Assembly: GCA_035236585.1 (NCBI GenBank)
Contig: CP141138.1
Location: 26,547,437-26,611,436, forward strand
From: Warburgia ugandensis
Lineage: Eukaryota; Streptophyta; Magnoliopsida; Canellales; Canellaceae
Length of the DNA: 64,000 nt
Direction of reading: 5' to 3'
The translations under genes were made by a program, and so were the position numbers. This document shows, piece after piece, positions 37,861 to 48,625 of the stretch (the first letter of the stretch is position 1; each line of letters opens with the position of its first letter). The notes under the pieces are model-generated. The model had not been told where the DNA came from. It saw only the letters and a program-made list of their open reading frames with translations, and did no database searches.

Positions 37861-38311
37861 CTGCACCTATCATGTAACTACCCAACTGAAATATACCCTT
37901 TGAAACCATGTGTGATGCTAGTGACTATGCAATAGGGGCTGTTTTAGGGCAAAGAAAAGAGAAAAGGCCACATGTCATCTATTATGCCAATAGGACCTTA
38001 AACAGCACTTAAATGAACTATTCCACCATGAACAAGAACTCCTCGCAGTTGTTTTTTCCTTGGATAAGTTTAGGTCCTACTTCATTGGATCCAAAATAGT
38101 CATATTCACTGATCATTCAGCACTAAAGTACCTTTTTTCAAAGAAGGATGCTAAGCCACAACTTCTTAAATGGATCCTTCTACTCCAAGAATTTGATTTA
38201 AAAATTAAAGATAAGAAAGGAGTAGAAAACATAGTGGCAGACCACCTTTCTAGATTGGCCCTATCTGAGCCTTTGGATTTATTGCCAATCGATACCTTCC
38301 CTAATGAATAA
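37861..38311 (+). pseudogene. Athila RNase H (broken)
   Basis: FETMCDASDYAIGAVLGQR near 37903 keeps the first catalytic Asp. [10 protein letters not shown] follows, then after a frameshift [20 protein letters not shown] (38060 onward) with the later catalytic Asp, and [13 protein letters not shown] at the end. Layout and spacing are typical for Ty3/gypsy RNase H. Stops near 37876 and 38011 break it. Confidence 0.88.
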
Positions 38312-39532
38312 TTTTTTAATGTCTCCAATCTCCCTTGGTTTGTGGATATTGCAAATTACCTAGCCATGAGAAAGATACCAGAACATTGGACCAAAAATGA
38401 TAAGACCAGATTCTTCTCCAATGTCAAACATTATTTTTGGGATGATCTGTATTTGTTTAAATAATGCTCGAATCAAATAATTAAAAGATGTGTGCTTGAT
38501 ATTGAACAATCCAGTATCATCTCTTTTTGTCACTCAAAAGCATGCAGTGGACATTTTTCTGCCAAGAAAACAACTGCAAAAACCTTATAATGTGGTTTCT
38601 ACTAGCCAATTCTTTTCAAAAACACCTATTACTTCTGTAAGGCATGCAAGCACTGTCAAAAGTTAGGAGGAATAACTCATAGGAATATAATGCTTTTAAA
38701 CCCCATTCTCATTGTGGAGGTCTTTGATTGTTGGCGCATGAATTTCATGGGGCCGTTTCCACCTTCTTTTGGATACCTATATATTTTGGTCACAATAGAC
38801 TATGTTTCCAAATAGATTGAGGTTATTCCATGTTAAGTTAATGATCATATAATAGTCATTAAGTTCTTAAAATATATCATCACACATAAAGTTGCAACCC
38901 CATATCACCCACAAACAAGTGACAAGTTGAAGTGTCAAATCGGGCTATTGGACAGATTTTTGTAGAAGACTATTAACCCAGACCGCAAGGATTGGTCTAT
39001 TCAACTGACGGATGCGCTTTGGGCATATCAAACTACATTTAAGACCCCGCTTGGCATGTCCCCTTATCGTATTATTTATGGTTAAGCTTGTCACTTGCCT
39101 GTAGAATTGGAACATATAGCCTATTGGGCAATTAAAAGATTAAATTTTGATATGGGTAAAGCAAGCTCACATTGTAAGCTCCAACTTAATAAGTTGGAGG
39201 AGATCCGACAAGAAGCATATGAGAGTAATAGGATCTACAAGGAAAAGGTGAAAGCTTTTCATGATGAAAACATTTTAAGAAAATCCTTTACTCCATCCCA
39301 AAAGGTACTTCTTTACAACCGTAAGCTTCATCGCTTTCCAGGGAAACTTAAAACTAGATGGACTGGTCCTTATATTGTTAAAGAAGTATTTTCATATGGG
39401 ATTGTCAAGATTGAAGACATTAGGACTGGCCACACCTTTAAAGTAAATAGTCAATGTCTAAATCCTTTCTTAGAATATGAGAATCCAAAAGTTGAGTCCA
39501 CAACTTTGGAGGATCCTATCTGTCAAGATTAA
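38312..39532 (+). pseudogene. Athila integrase (core deleted)
   Basis: The HHCC finger remains as HSKACSGHF and CKACKHCQKLGG (38530-38670). The core shows WRMNFMGPFPPSFGYLYILV, where the first catalytic Asp of the usual G-I-D-F is Asn. The chain then jumps from VIKFLKYI to THKVATPYHPQTS (about 38880). The piece holding the second catalytic Asp is deleted, and QTSGQVE has become QTSDKLK. The C-terminal domain 39095-39532 is intact (PVELEHIAYWAIKRLNFD, then SQKVLLYNRKLHRFPGKLK). Enzyme certainly inactive. Confidence 0.9.
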
Positions 39533-41313
39533 ATGGGTTCCAACCCTAAACACATCTAGTTGAAGACGTTAAACTTAGTGCTCTTTGGGAGGCAACCCTG
39601 AAGTTTTTTCCATCTCAGTCATCTACATCTTTCCATCATCATATAGGGCCTTATGTTTTTAAACATTGAGGATATTGTTTCTCTCAGGTTGGGGGTGTAG
39701 AATTTGGCAAATTCTAGTTTTTGTTAAATTTCTTAATTTTCAAAAAAAAGGGGACAGTTCATATACAATGATGAGAATTGGATTTTCTAAAAGTCTAATC
39801 TTAAATTACCATTTGTAGCTTATTAATAGAATTGTACATGATTAATTCATCATTTTACTTATTTTCTAAAGTATTTCATGAAAGCTAAGTTTCAGATCAT
39901 ATCTGTATACACAGTTACATGTATATAGTCTAAGTAGATAAGTAGTTATGACATTAGAGATCCTAAAGAAATTCAATAGAGACCTATAATCTAAGTCTTT
40001 AGAGCCATTCATTCTTTTTGAGAGGTTATAAATGTGTTCTTAATCTTCTTCAGCATGTTTAAAGTAAATTTGATCCCATCAATCTTAAATTTGGCCAATT
40101 ACCTGAATTGTTAGAATACTACTTTCAATATTCTAAAATTTCATTGAATTTGATAGATTATAGGAAACCTAGAAAAGGATTTAGGCCATCCTCGTTGTTA
40201 ATCTAGAGACATAAAGCTTACCCAAGAGTATCTTTATCACTAGTTAGCCAATTTGAGTCTTTTATATAAGCCTTTTCTTTTCTTACCCAAGTTAACCTTT
40301 ACCTGTATTAACCCAATATAACATATCTATTACCTATTTACTTTAAATTATAAGTTAGAGAAGAATGATGATATACCTTTTAGTTGCAATAAAGGAAGAA
40401 AAGTGAATATCAAGAAAAGAAATGTTCTTCAAAAGAGAGTCAAAAGTGTTGGGAAAAAAATGAAGAAATTAGAAAAGTGGAAAAAGAAATATTTATTTCA
40501 AGTAAACAAAGTAAAGAAGAATTGTCAACTTTAGAAAACCTCTACTTATTTTTGAAAAATTTTTGAATATCCTTTATACCCCTTCTTTTTGTACCCTATC
40601 CTAAGCCTTCATTTAATCCCAGTTAAAGACCTAATGATTTTAGGATGAATATAGTCTTGATGAGGATATGAAAATTTAGGATATAAAGAGTAATATTTCT
40701 AAAAGATCAATGGTAATGCACCTTATTCCTTTTAAAGGGATCAAAACTACACTCCTTAGTAACTCTCGTTCCTTTATGAGCATATGTGAGATAAATTTAT
40801 TTTTATTGACTCTGCTCACATATTTAAGAGAGATATAGTTTGAACCTTTATCTGAGATATTTTATTTCTAAGTGCATGTTTATTAGTGAGGATTGAGGTT
40901 AAAACATATTTCAGATGGAGTTTAAGAGTTATACTCTACTTAAAAACAAAAGATCTATTGTATACATAGACTGTACACACACAACACCCAAAGATTTGAG
41001 CTTAAATGAAATATCATTAGAATATGAGTAGGGTTTTTGAATTTTTTATTCATTTTTATTAAGATGCTAAGGTGGTCAATTAAGTAAGGATAGAAGGAAA
41101 GTCTTAGAAAAAAATTTAGGAACTCTCTTTTATGAATTTTGTGGGTAAATTCTGTGCAAACTCTCACAACTCTTAACTCGTCCACTAAGGATAACCTAGG
41201 AGTTTAGGGGCTTGTTGTATACACTAAATACAACCATGAGTACCTACGAAAATGACTACCATTTTGTTTTCAATAATTTTTCACATATTTTGCTAGGGAC
41301 TAGTAAAATGCTA
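39533..41313 (+). other. Non-coding 3' region of the Athila
   Basis: 1.8 kb without a reading frame, homologous to the 3' regions of the two non-autonomous copies. Examples are the CCACTAAGGATAACCTAGGA part near 41180 (CCACTAGGAGTAACCTAGGA at 49983) and TTGCTAGGGACTAGTAAAATGC-like sequence before the PPT. An env-like frame, found here in some Athila elements, is not recognisable. Confidence 0.65.
39562..39598 (+). promoter_or_regulatory. Conserved post-integrase motif
   Basis: GAAGACGTTAAACTTAGTGC followed by TCTTTGGGAGGCAACCC, 30 bp after the integrase stop. The same block is at 48329-48367 and, inverted, at 5410-5445. Sequences of this type follow integrase in Athila/Tat elements generally; the function is not known to me. 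Confidence 0.7.
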
Positions 41314-41329
41314 GTTTGGGGGGGGGGGG
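41314..41329 (+). other. Polypurine tract of the Athila
   Basis: GTTTGGGGGGGGGGGG directly before the LTR start TGTTGAG at 41330. The 13-base G run is longer than the six Gs of copy 2 and probably expanded by slippage. Confidence 0.85.
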
Positions 41330-42109
41330 TGTTGAGTGTCTAATTTTGCTTAAAATAATCTTAGATTATCATTTTATTAAATTATTAAATTAAGTAATTA
41401 AGTAATTTTAAGTTAATTTTAGCTCTAATCGATCATTCAATCATTAATTTGAAAAAGTTAACAATCAGATGTTCATCACAGCTAATTAGATACATAGTTT
41501 AGTTAGTTTTAAATTTTGTATTCTGTTTTGCAAATAATCCAAAATAATTTGGACGGCTCAGATTGACCTAATCAGTGTAGATCTTCAAAGTGGCAGATGG
41601 ACCCACCTCATAAGAGATTATTGCTTAAACTGAGTATGTAAGTGGAACCGAAAGGAACCTAAAAAAGAAATGCAAATTAAAAAGGGGGGATGTTAAAAGC
41701 ACGTGGAGAATTGGCTGGAGGTTGGACGTGGATAGAGGAATCGGAGGGAGGTTCATCTCAGCTTCTCTCCCTCTATTACTGGCTTGACACACACCACCAG
41801 CCTCTCCATCCAGCTTGCTTCCCTAACCATTCAACCCTCTATTCCCGCCTTGATTTATCACCATTTCCTCATTTTGTTCCCTTACATTTCCAACTAATTT
41901 TTCCCAATCTTTCATTATCAAAGACAGAACCCACTTCAATTTCATCGTAAGGCTTTCTCTATTCTAGTTCACTGGCATCACAAAACCCAAACACAAGTCC
42001 TTACCATTCCATCACCAAATAGAGCGCATGTTCTAAGATCTCCTACAACCCCATCTCCCTTCTTCCTCATTGTGCCCAAGCTGCCAAACTCGTCTCTTTC
42101 CACTCTCCC
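41330..42109 (+). repeat. 3' LTR of the Athila, left part
   Basis: Starts TGTTGAGTGTCTAATTTTGC and aligns with 31572 onward of the 5' LTR up to TCTTTCCACTCTCC, where the nested element begins. CTCCC at 42105-42109 is the left copy of the nested element's duplication. Confidence 0.92.
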
Positions 42110-43849
42110 TGTTAAGTGTTCAATTTTGATATATAAAAAATACCCCTAATTTAGTATTTAATTAGAGCATTTAGACCATTAATTTTGAGATTTTACATAA
42201 AATATTTCATTTTAGCTTTAATTGGACATCCAACCCTTGAATTATAAAATTTAGTGGTTAGATGATTAGTAAAGCTAATGAACGGTTTAGATTGTGCTAA
42301 TTGGGTCCTGTGCATTGCAGATTAGTCAACTCAAGCGTGGACGCTCCAGATCAAATCAAGGATATCAGATGAAAAGGATGAAGTTTCATGGAAATCAGAT
42401 GGAATTTGAAGAGTCCTAGGATGGGACAAAGTTGAAACTAGAGTTCTAGCAAGTCTAGAATTCTAGTGGACCCCACTCTCTCTCTTATCTCTTTTCCCTC
42501 TATCTTATTTTTTTTTCACTTATCTTTCTCCTCTCTTTTTCTTATCCCTTCCCTCTCTTTTCTCTCTCTCTTATCCCCCTATCTCCTACACATCTCTTCC
42601 TCCACTTCCCACTCACTCACGTCTCTCTCTAGTTTCTTCATAAATCTCTCCTTTCTTCTCTTGGCCGACCATAGGTGCGTGACACACCTAGCAGGCCTGG
42701 CATCAACACTCCCCTTCACCTTCAGCAAATTTTTTCCTCTTACACTTCACACACCATCTCCTTCTTCCCATCCGTCTCATCTCCCAAGCACCTCGTTCCA
42801 GCCCTGTCTTGACTTGCATCACCACCTTTCTCTTCACATTACCTTACCTATTTGGGTTGAACAGCACCACTTTCCTTTCCAAGTTTATCACTGACCAAGC
42901 TTCCCTATGACCTTCTAGTAACATCACCAGCCCAGCTAACACCTTCTCCTCTTTCCTTCAAGTGGAACCAGATGACGCCTGGAAAAGGTGTCAATTTTTT
43001 TCCATTCAGGCCAATCTCAATCGCAACTCACCTCTCCCCTTTCATCCATATTCATCGCCCAAAGTACTCTACTCCAAAGAGTCGTGCAAAGCTTCATCTA
43101 CTCCGTACGGAACAGACGAGCACGCTCTGGTCGACCTCTACTACAGATCGTCTCTAGCAAGCGTCTCCATCTTCTTCGCCAAGCATCTTCTTCTCCGGTG
43201 TATTTACGTTGTTGACTTCAGATTGTAGCCTTCCCCAACTGGATCGCACGCCCATCATACTGAATCCTGCAATTTCCATCTTCCAGACGTCCCGGAGAAG
43301 GAAACCCGAAGCGGGTTTTCCTCCCGCGTCGCTACCCTCTTCTCCCTCCTCCTGATCCATCTCCTCCATTCACCGGTCATCTTCTTCATTGGGTTTTCAT
43401 CTGGTTTTTGTTAAAAACCATATTTTGAACAGAATTCCAATTTTGCCCTTCTATTTAAATGCAATGACATTTATGTTCATTTTCATTAATTACATCTGCA
43501 TCCCCTGTTTAATTACATATGTATCCTCTGTTTATTTACATCTGTGTCCCTGTTCCATTTAAGCTTTATTTTATCCATCTTTTAACAGTATTATCCAAGG
43601 ACAATGCTATCCATGGACAGTGTGATTCAGGGATGTTTGATTAGTTATTTTATGTTTTTTGGAAGTGAAAGTTATGTAAAGTGCATCATTTGAATAAATT
43701 TGAATGATTAGGCTAGTTTTGTTATTCTCTTTTAGTTTTGAATAATTAAATTTTATTAAAAACTCCTCTTAAAGCGAGTCCTTGTGGGTTGAACCCGTAT
43801 TTGCATAGCTATACTACAATAGCTCATGCACTTGCGGAAAACATCAACA
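42110..43849 (+). repeat. 5' LTR of copy 2
   Basis: 1.74 kb, matching 50296-52019 nearly throughout; the two share long identical stretches such as the CT-rich block 42478-42660 (50651-50835). Ends CTTGCGGAAAACATCAACA. Open frames at 42466-43369 are by-products of the pyrimidine bias. Confidence 0.92.
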
Positions 43850-44336
43850 AGTTTTTGACCATCTCCTTCTTCCCATCTGTCTCATCTCCCAAGCACCTCA
43901 TTCCAGCCCTGTCTTGAGTTGCATCGCCACCTTTCTCTTCACATTACGTTACCTATTTGGGTTGAACCGCACCACTTTCCTTTCCGAGTTTATCACTGAC
44001 CAAGCTTTCCTATGACCTTCCAGTAACATCACCAACCCAGCTAACACCTTCTCCTCTTTCCTTCAACACCTCTCCCCTTTCATCCATATTCACCGCCCAA
44101 AGTACTCTGCTCCAAAGAGTCATGCGACACTTCATCTACTCCATATGGAACAGACGAGCACACCGAGGTTGACCTCTGCTACAGATTGTCTCTAGCAAGT
44201 GTTTCCATCTTCTCCGCCAAGCATCTTCTTCTCCGGCGTATTTGCGTTGTTAACTTCAGATCGTAGCCTTCCCCAACTGGATCGCACGGCCATCATACTG
44301 AATTCGGCAACCTCTCTCCCACAAGTCACTCTCACA

Positions 44337-44386
<50 letters not shown>

Positions 44387-45497
44387 ATCCTTTTCTTCCC
44401 TCCTCAAAGGGAGGATTTTTTCTCTTGGGGGGGCTAGCTAACTTTCCCCCTCTCCTCTCTTTCTCTCTCACATTCTCATTCCTTTCCCCACTGGCAGGCC
44501 ATAGGTGTGTGACACACCAACAGGCCTGGCACCAGTCCCCCTCTCATATCTCAGCTTTCTAGTCTCACTTACCCAACCTACACCTCTCCTTCATTGTTTT
44601 CTTTTGCAATGATTCAACCCCACCTTCTTCTCACCTCCTTTTCCACTGCCGTTCTCTACCCAACTCCTCCACTTTCTCGTATTTCCAACCTCCACTTGCC
44701 CACCGCTCAAGAACTTCCCTGATCCATTCCAGGACTATCACCAATGCCTGGGTCATCTTCTTGTCTTTTCTTCAAATTGGAACCAGACAGCGAACGTAAA
44801 AGGCATCATTTTTTATTTTTTTTCAGTGTGGAGCAACCTGGGCCAGTCCAACGTAATCGACACGATCGCATCATCTCTCCAGATCGGATCTAACCCAACT
44901 CCCCTGGCCAACTTATCCCCTTCTTCTCGCTTCCAGACGTCGGAGAAGGAAACCTGAAGCGGATTTTCCTCCTGCGTCGCTACCCTCTTCTCCCTCCTCC
45001 GGATCCATCTCCTCCATTCACCGGTTATCTTCTTCGTTGGGTTTTAGTCTGGTTTTTGTTAAAAACTAGATTTTGAACAGAATTCCAGTTTTGCCCTTCT
45101 ATTTAAATGCAATGACATTTCTGTTCATTTCCATTAATTACATCTGCATCCCCTGTTTAATTACATATGTATCCTCTGTTTATTTACATCTGTGTCCATG
45201 TTCCATTTAAGCTTTATTTTATCCATCTTTTGACAGTGTTATCCAGGGACAATGTTATCCACGAACAGTATGATTCAGGGATGTTTGATTAGTTATTTTA
45301 TGTTTTCTGTAAGTGAAAGTTATGTAAAGTGCATCATTTGAATAAATCTGAATGATTATGCTAGTTTTGTTATTCTCTTTTAGTTTTAAATAATTAAATT
45401 TTATTAAAAACTCCACTCAAAGCGAGTCCCTGTGGGTTCGACCCGTATTTGCATAGCTATACTACAATAGCCCGTGCACTTGCGAAAAACATCAACA
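43850..45497 (+). repeat. Second, truncated LTR downstream of the 5' LTR
   Basis: After the first LTR the sequence reads AGTTTTTGACC, the normal start of the post-LTR spacer, then jumps to ATCTCCTTCTTCCCATCTGT, an internal LTR position (compare 42768). It runs to another complete LTR end at 45497 followed by the true PBS. It lacks about 660 bp of the LTR 5' part. It carries about 640 bp (44300-44940) with a (TC)n run and divergent sequence not in the flanking LTRs. This piece therefore comes from a related but distinct subfamily member. Confidence 0.85.
44339..44382. repeat. (TC)22 microsatellite
   Basis: Uninterrupted CT dinucleotides in the truncated LTR; it produces Leu-Ser or Arg-Glu open frames that are not genes. 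Confidence 0.95.
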
Positions 45498-45503
45498 AGT
45501 TTT

Positions 45504-45521
45504 TGGCATCGTTGCCAGGGA
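45504..45521 (+). other. tRNA-Asp-type PBS of copy 2
   Basis: TGGCATCGTTGCCAGGGA six bases after the LTR end, two differences from the Athila PBS at 33380-33397. Confidence 0.88.
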
Positions 45522-46737
45522 CTTGCAATAGAGTTTTTATAATGTTTAATTAAAAAATCCAAAAAATTAGAAAAAAACTAAAATAATCCCAAAAAAATAA
45601 AAAAAAATATTAGGAATTGGTTTTTAGGCATTTGTTAGGTGCATATTTATTTATTTTTAGTGCATAACCACCTAATTTCCTTAAATTGGTACTTATTTCT
45701 AAATTTTTCTTTTTCAGGAAATAGGAAAGTGGAGAAAGTTGGCAAGAAAATCTTCATCAACATGAAAATTTCCCTGCTTTCCCAAATTAGGATTTTTTTT
45801 TTTCTTTTGAGTGAAGCTTGTAGTGAGGACCCTTGTAAACTGCATTTTCTATTTTCATTTTAAAGGGTTATATAATACAGGGCAAGTGTGGGATAAGGTG
45901 GCCCACACTTGATCTTCATTAGAAACCCCACTGTAAGTCTCCTCACTCATTTAAATTCCTAGATTAGGGTTTGCATTTAGAGTAAATTTGCATTGTTTGG
46001 TAGTATAAATCATATAGAAAGCATCCTCTTATAATAGTTGCATTTTTAGGTTTTTGCATTAGTTTATCGCTTTTATTTGCCTCTTAGGACACGGTTAACG
46101 CTTTAAGGTGATATATATGCTGATCGAACTGCGATGGAGTGTGAAATTAATTAGTAAGGGCACCCTACCCCCACAAGATCAATGGTGAATTTCATCACCA
46201 CTCATTGGCCCACCTAGGATAATCACCTCACGCGCGCTACCTTAGCCTCCAAATCAAATTAAAATCAATCAAAAGAGACCTATAGGGCTATCACATGCTC
46301 GTAGGACCCTCTTACTAAGACTTGATTTATTATCACTCCAATGGCTTTGGAGCACTGTGGTTATTTAGGGTTATCTAATAGAGTCTCGCTCTACCCTCAC
46401 CTCATGTTGATGTTTGTGAGGTCTAGATGCCTCCTTACACAATGGTTGTATTAACTACCTTAAGAAAAACCTAATTGAGCAGCAATAATCAAGTCTGAAG
46501 GAGAGTAGGAGTGCTAAATTAGGCTAATTAAAAGCATTGTCCCCACACAATTTCAAGAAAATCAATATGTTGCTTATTAGTCTCAAGGATTATATTGTGT
46601 CGGATGTTTGTTCATCATTCTAGGAAGTTAGGTTGCATCATGTAGGTTAGTTTTCATCTAAAAGAAAAAAGAAAAGAGAAAGAAGAAAAAAAGGAGCCTA
46701 TCAAGAAGGGGATAGATTTCATAGATTAGATGCATCG
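45522..46737 (+). other. Leader of copy 2
   Basis: 1.2 kb without a long frame. It is homologous to the Athila leader: TTAGTAAGGGCACCCTACCC, TTTCATCACCACTC, TTGGCCCACCTA and TAGGACCCTCTTA appear in the same order and spacing as at 34010-34180. Purine-rich AAAGAAAAAAGAAAAGAGAA sequence precedes the start codon. Confidence 0.8.
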
Positions 46738-48285
46738 ATGGATTGGTCAGATGTTATGGAAAGTCAATTGCTTAGGCTAATAGCTTCTAGGCAAGTTGCG
46801 CCACAACCTAAATACCATAATGACTATACCTATTCTGAGCATCCATATTCCACCCCTTCTTGGCCCCCATCAAGCTCCACATACAATGAATACTATCAAG
46901 AGCCAGTGGATGCACCTGATGCATTCACATACCCTAGCAATTTTTATTCTGAAACAAATTATCAAGACTCCAAGGGATGGGCTAGGCATCATGAACAACC
47001 ATGGTCTCTGGATTACCAATATCAAGAAGAACCACAATGGTCTCACCCTGATCAGTACTGCCATGATTATTCCAAATATCAAGGTCAACCATTATGTGTT
47101 CAGCCTGCTCAGTCCTTTTTCAGTACCCCAATAACACAACAATACCAACCCTATGAGTCATTTCCTCTATGAAAAGGACTATTATTAGAAGAAAATATGC
47201 AGCATAGGTGTGAGATAATAGATCAAGGCATAGTTGCTAGGAATACGATACTAAAACAAATGATGGAAGATTTCACTAAGGAAATAAAATGAGGGAGTGA
47301 GGAATTTAAGGCGATGCTGAAACAATTTAGGGAGGATAAAGGGCAATGCATTCTTCACACTAGGATGGAAATTTCTTATGATCCTTATGAGTCACGAAGT
47401 CTACAACCATCCTTAGAAATCTCCAACTTCGATATACTTAAGTCATGTCCTGCTTCTGATTATGAAGAGAATTCCATTGATGAAGAGCATAACACTTCAG
47501 AAAAATCCAACCCTCTTCCTCTAGATGCGTGTCCCACCTATTTGTATGACTCTAATGAAGACACATCTATTAAGGAGATGCCTGAGTTGTTGGATACTGT
47601 GCCTCTAATGGATACTTCTAGATTGCAACCTAGAGTAGATCATCATAAGCATGAAATTCAAATTGAGCCTTTCAATGTAGAAGATGTACCTGATTGGGAC
47701 CTAGCAACCTTATTTGAACAAACATTAGATGATAATATAGGCTCAATTGCTACGGTACCTGTGCTTATCAAACAGAAAGAAGTAGAGTCAGTTGATATGT
47801 ATCAACCTACTATAGGGTACACATTAGAAGATAACAAGTGTTTAAGCCAAACCTTGTCCCTGCCTCTAGTAATACAAGAACAATCTATTAGAGAAGGACA
47901 GAGTCAGGTTATTACCCTAGTTCAAGACAATGATAGGGACACAGAGGAAAATGATAAATTGAATAGAATGGTCATTCTTATCCCTCAATTTGGTCAAAAC
48001 AAGGACTAGTTGTCACCATATGGTCCAAGGAAATACATGGTAGTTCATGCAGTCATTAAGTTACCCTCACCTAAATTTTCGAGGTGGAGCAATTATATTA
48101 ACTACCGTGAAATATTAAAGATGGGGGATCATCAATATGGTTCTACCACTCTTACAATTGTGGTGATCTACCGTATTATATTCATATCACCACCTAAAAA
48201 TTCAAGGTGGAGGCCATATATAGATTACCGTGAATTTCTGAAGTGGCATGAGAATTCTCACCATTTCATCTTAGGGTTAAGATAA
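46738..48285 (+). pseudogene. Novel internal reading frame of the non-autonomous family (copy 2)
   Basis: One frame of 515 codons runs from ATG at 46738 to TAA at 48283-48285. Only three stops interrupt it: TGA 47170-47172, TGA 47290-47292 and TAG 48007-48009. Residues 1-145 are rich in Tyr, Gln, Pro and Ser (MDWSDVMESQLLRLIASRQV, later PSWPPSSSTYNEYYQEP). Residues about 146-200 look helical and charged. Residues 200-300 are acidic (DYEENSIDEEH, MPELLDTVPLMDTSR). The C-terminus holds two repeats, SRWSNYINYREILKMG and SRWRPYIDYREFLKWH, about 50 residues apart. The frame persists across a second, separate insertion (5493-7071), which points to past coding constraint. There is no CCHC, protease, RT or integrase motif. 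I do not recognise the family. It may be an RNA- or capsid-interacting protein, but that is speculation. Confidence 0.72.
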
Positions 48286-48328
48286 GGACAAATAAAGCTG
48301 ACCCAGTTAGCTTAAGAACTGTCTGGCT

Positions 48329-48367
48329 GAAGACGTTAAACTTAGCACTTTTGTGGAGGCAACCCAA
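48329..48367 (+). promoter_or_regulatory. Conserved post-coding motif of copy 2
   Basis: GAAGACGTTAAACTTAGCAC then TTTTGTGGAGGCAACCCAA, 43 bp after the stop codon. It matches 39562-39598 with few differences although the preceding genes are unrelated. Confidence 0.72.
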
Positions 48368-48531
48368 GGGTTTAGAGTCTACATCTCTCAACTTTCATAT
48401 AGAATCCTATGTTTTCATACATTAGGGACAATGTTTCATTCAGGTTGGGGGGTATAGATGCACATAGAGATTTTGAATTTTCTTGAGTTTTTTTTTAGTT
48501 AAAAAAAATTGAAAATTTTTTGAAAAAAAAG

Positions 48532-48625
<94 letters not shown>

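Noticed and set aside
34636-39532. A functional, mobile Athila
   Set aside because: Frameshifts in every domain, loss of the protease loop and changes to two integrase catalytic residues rule out autonomous activity.
42466-43369. Open frames of 60-142 codons, Ser/Leu/Phe-rich
   Set aside because: They fall in the CT-rich part of the 5' LTR of copy 2. The matching LTR region (50839-51735) has different frame breaks, so no coding constraint is visible.
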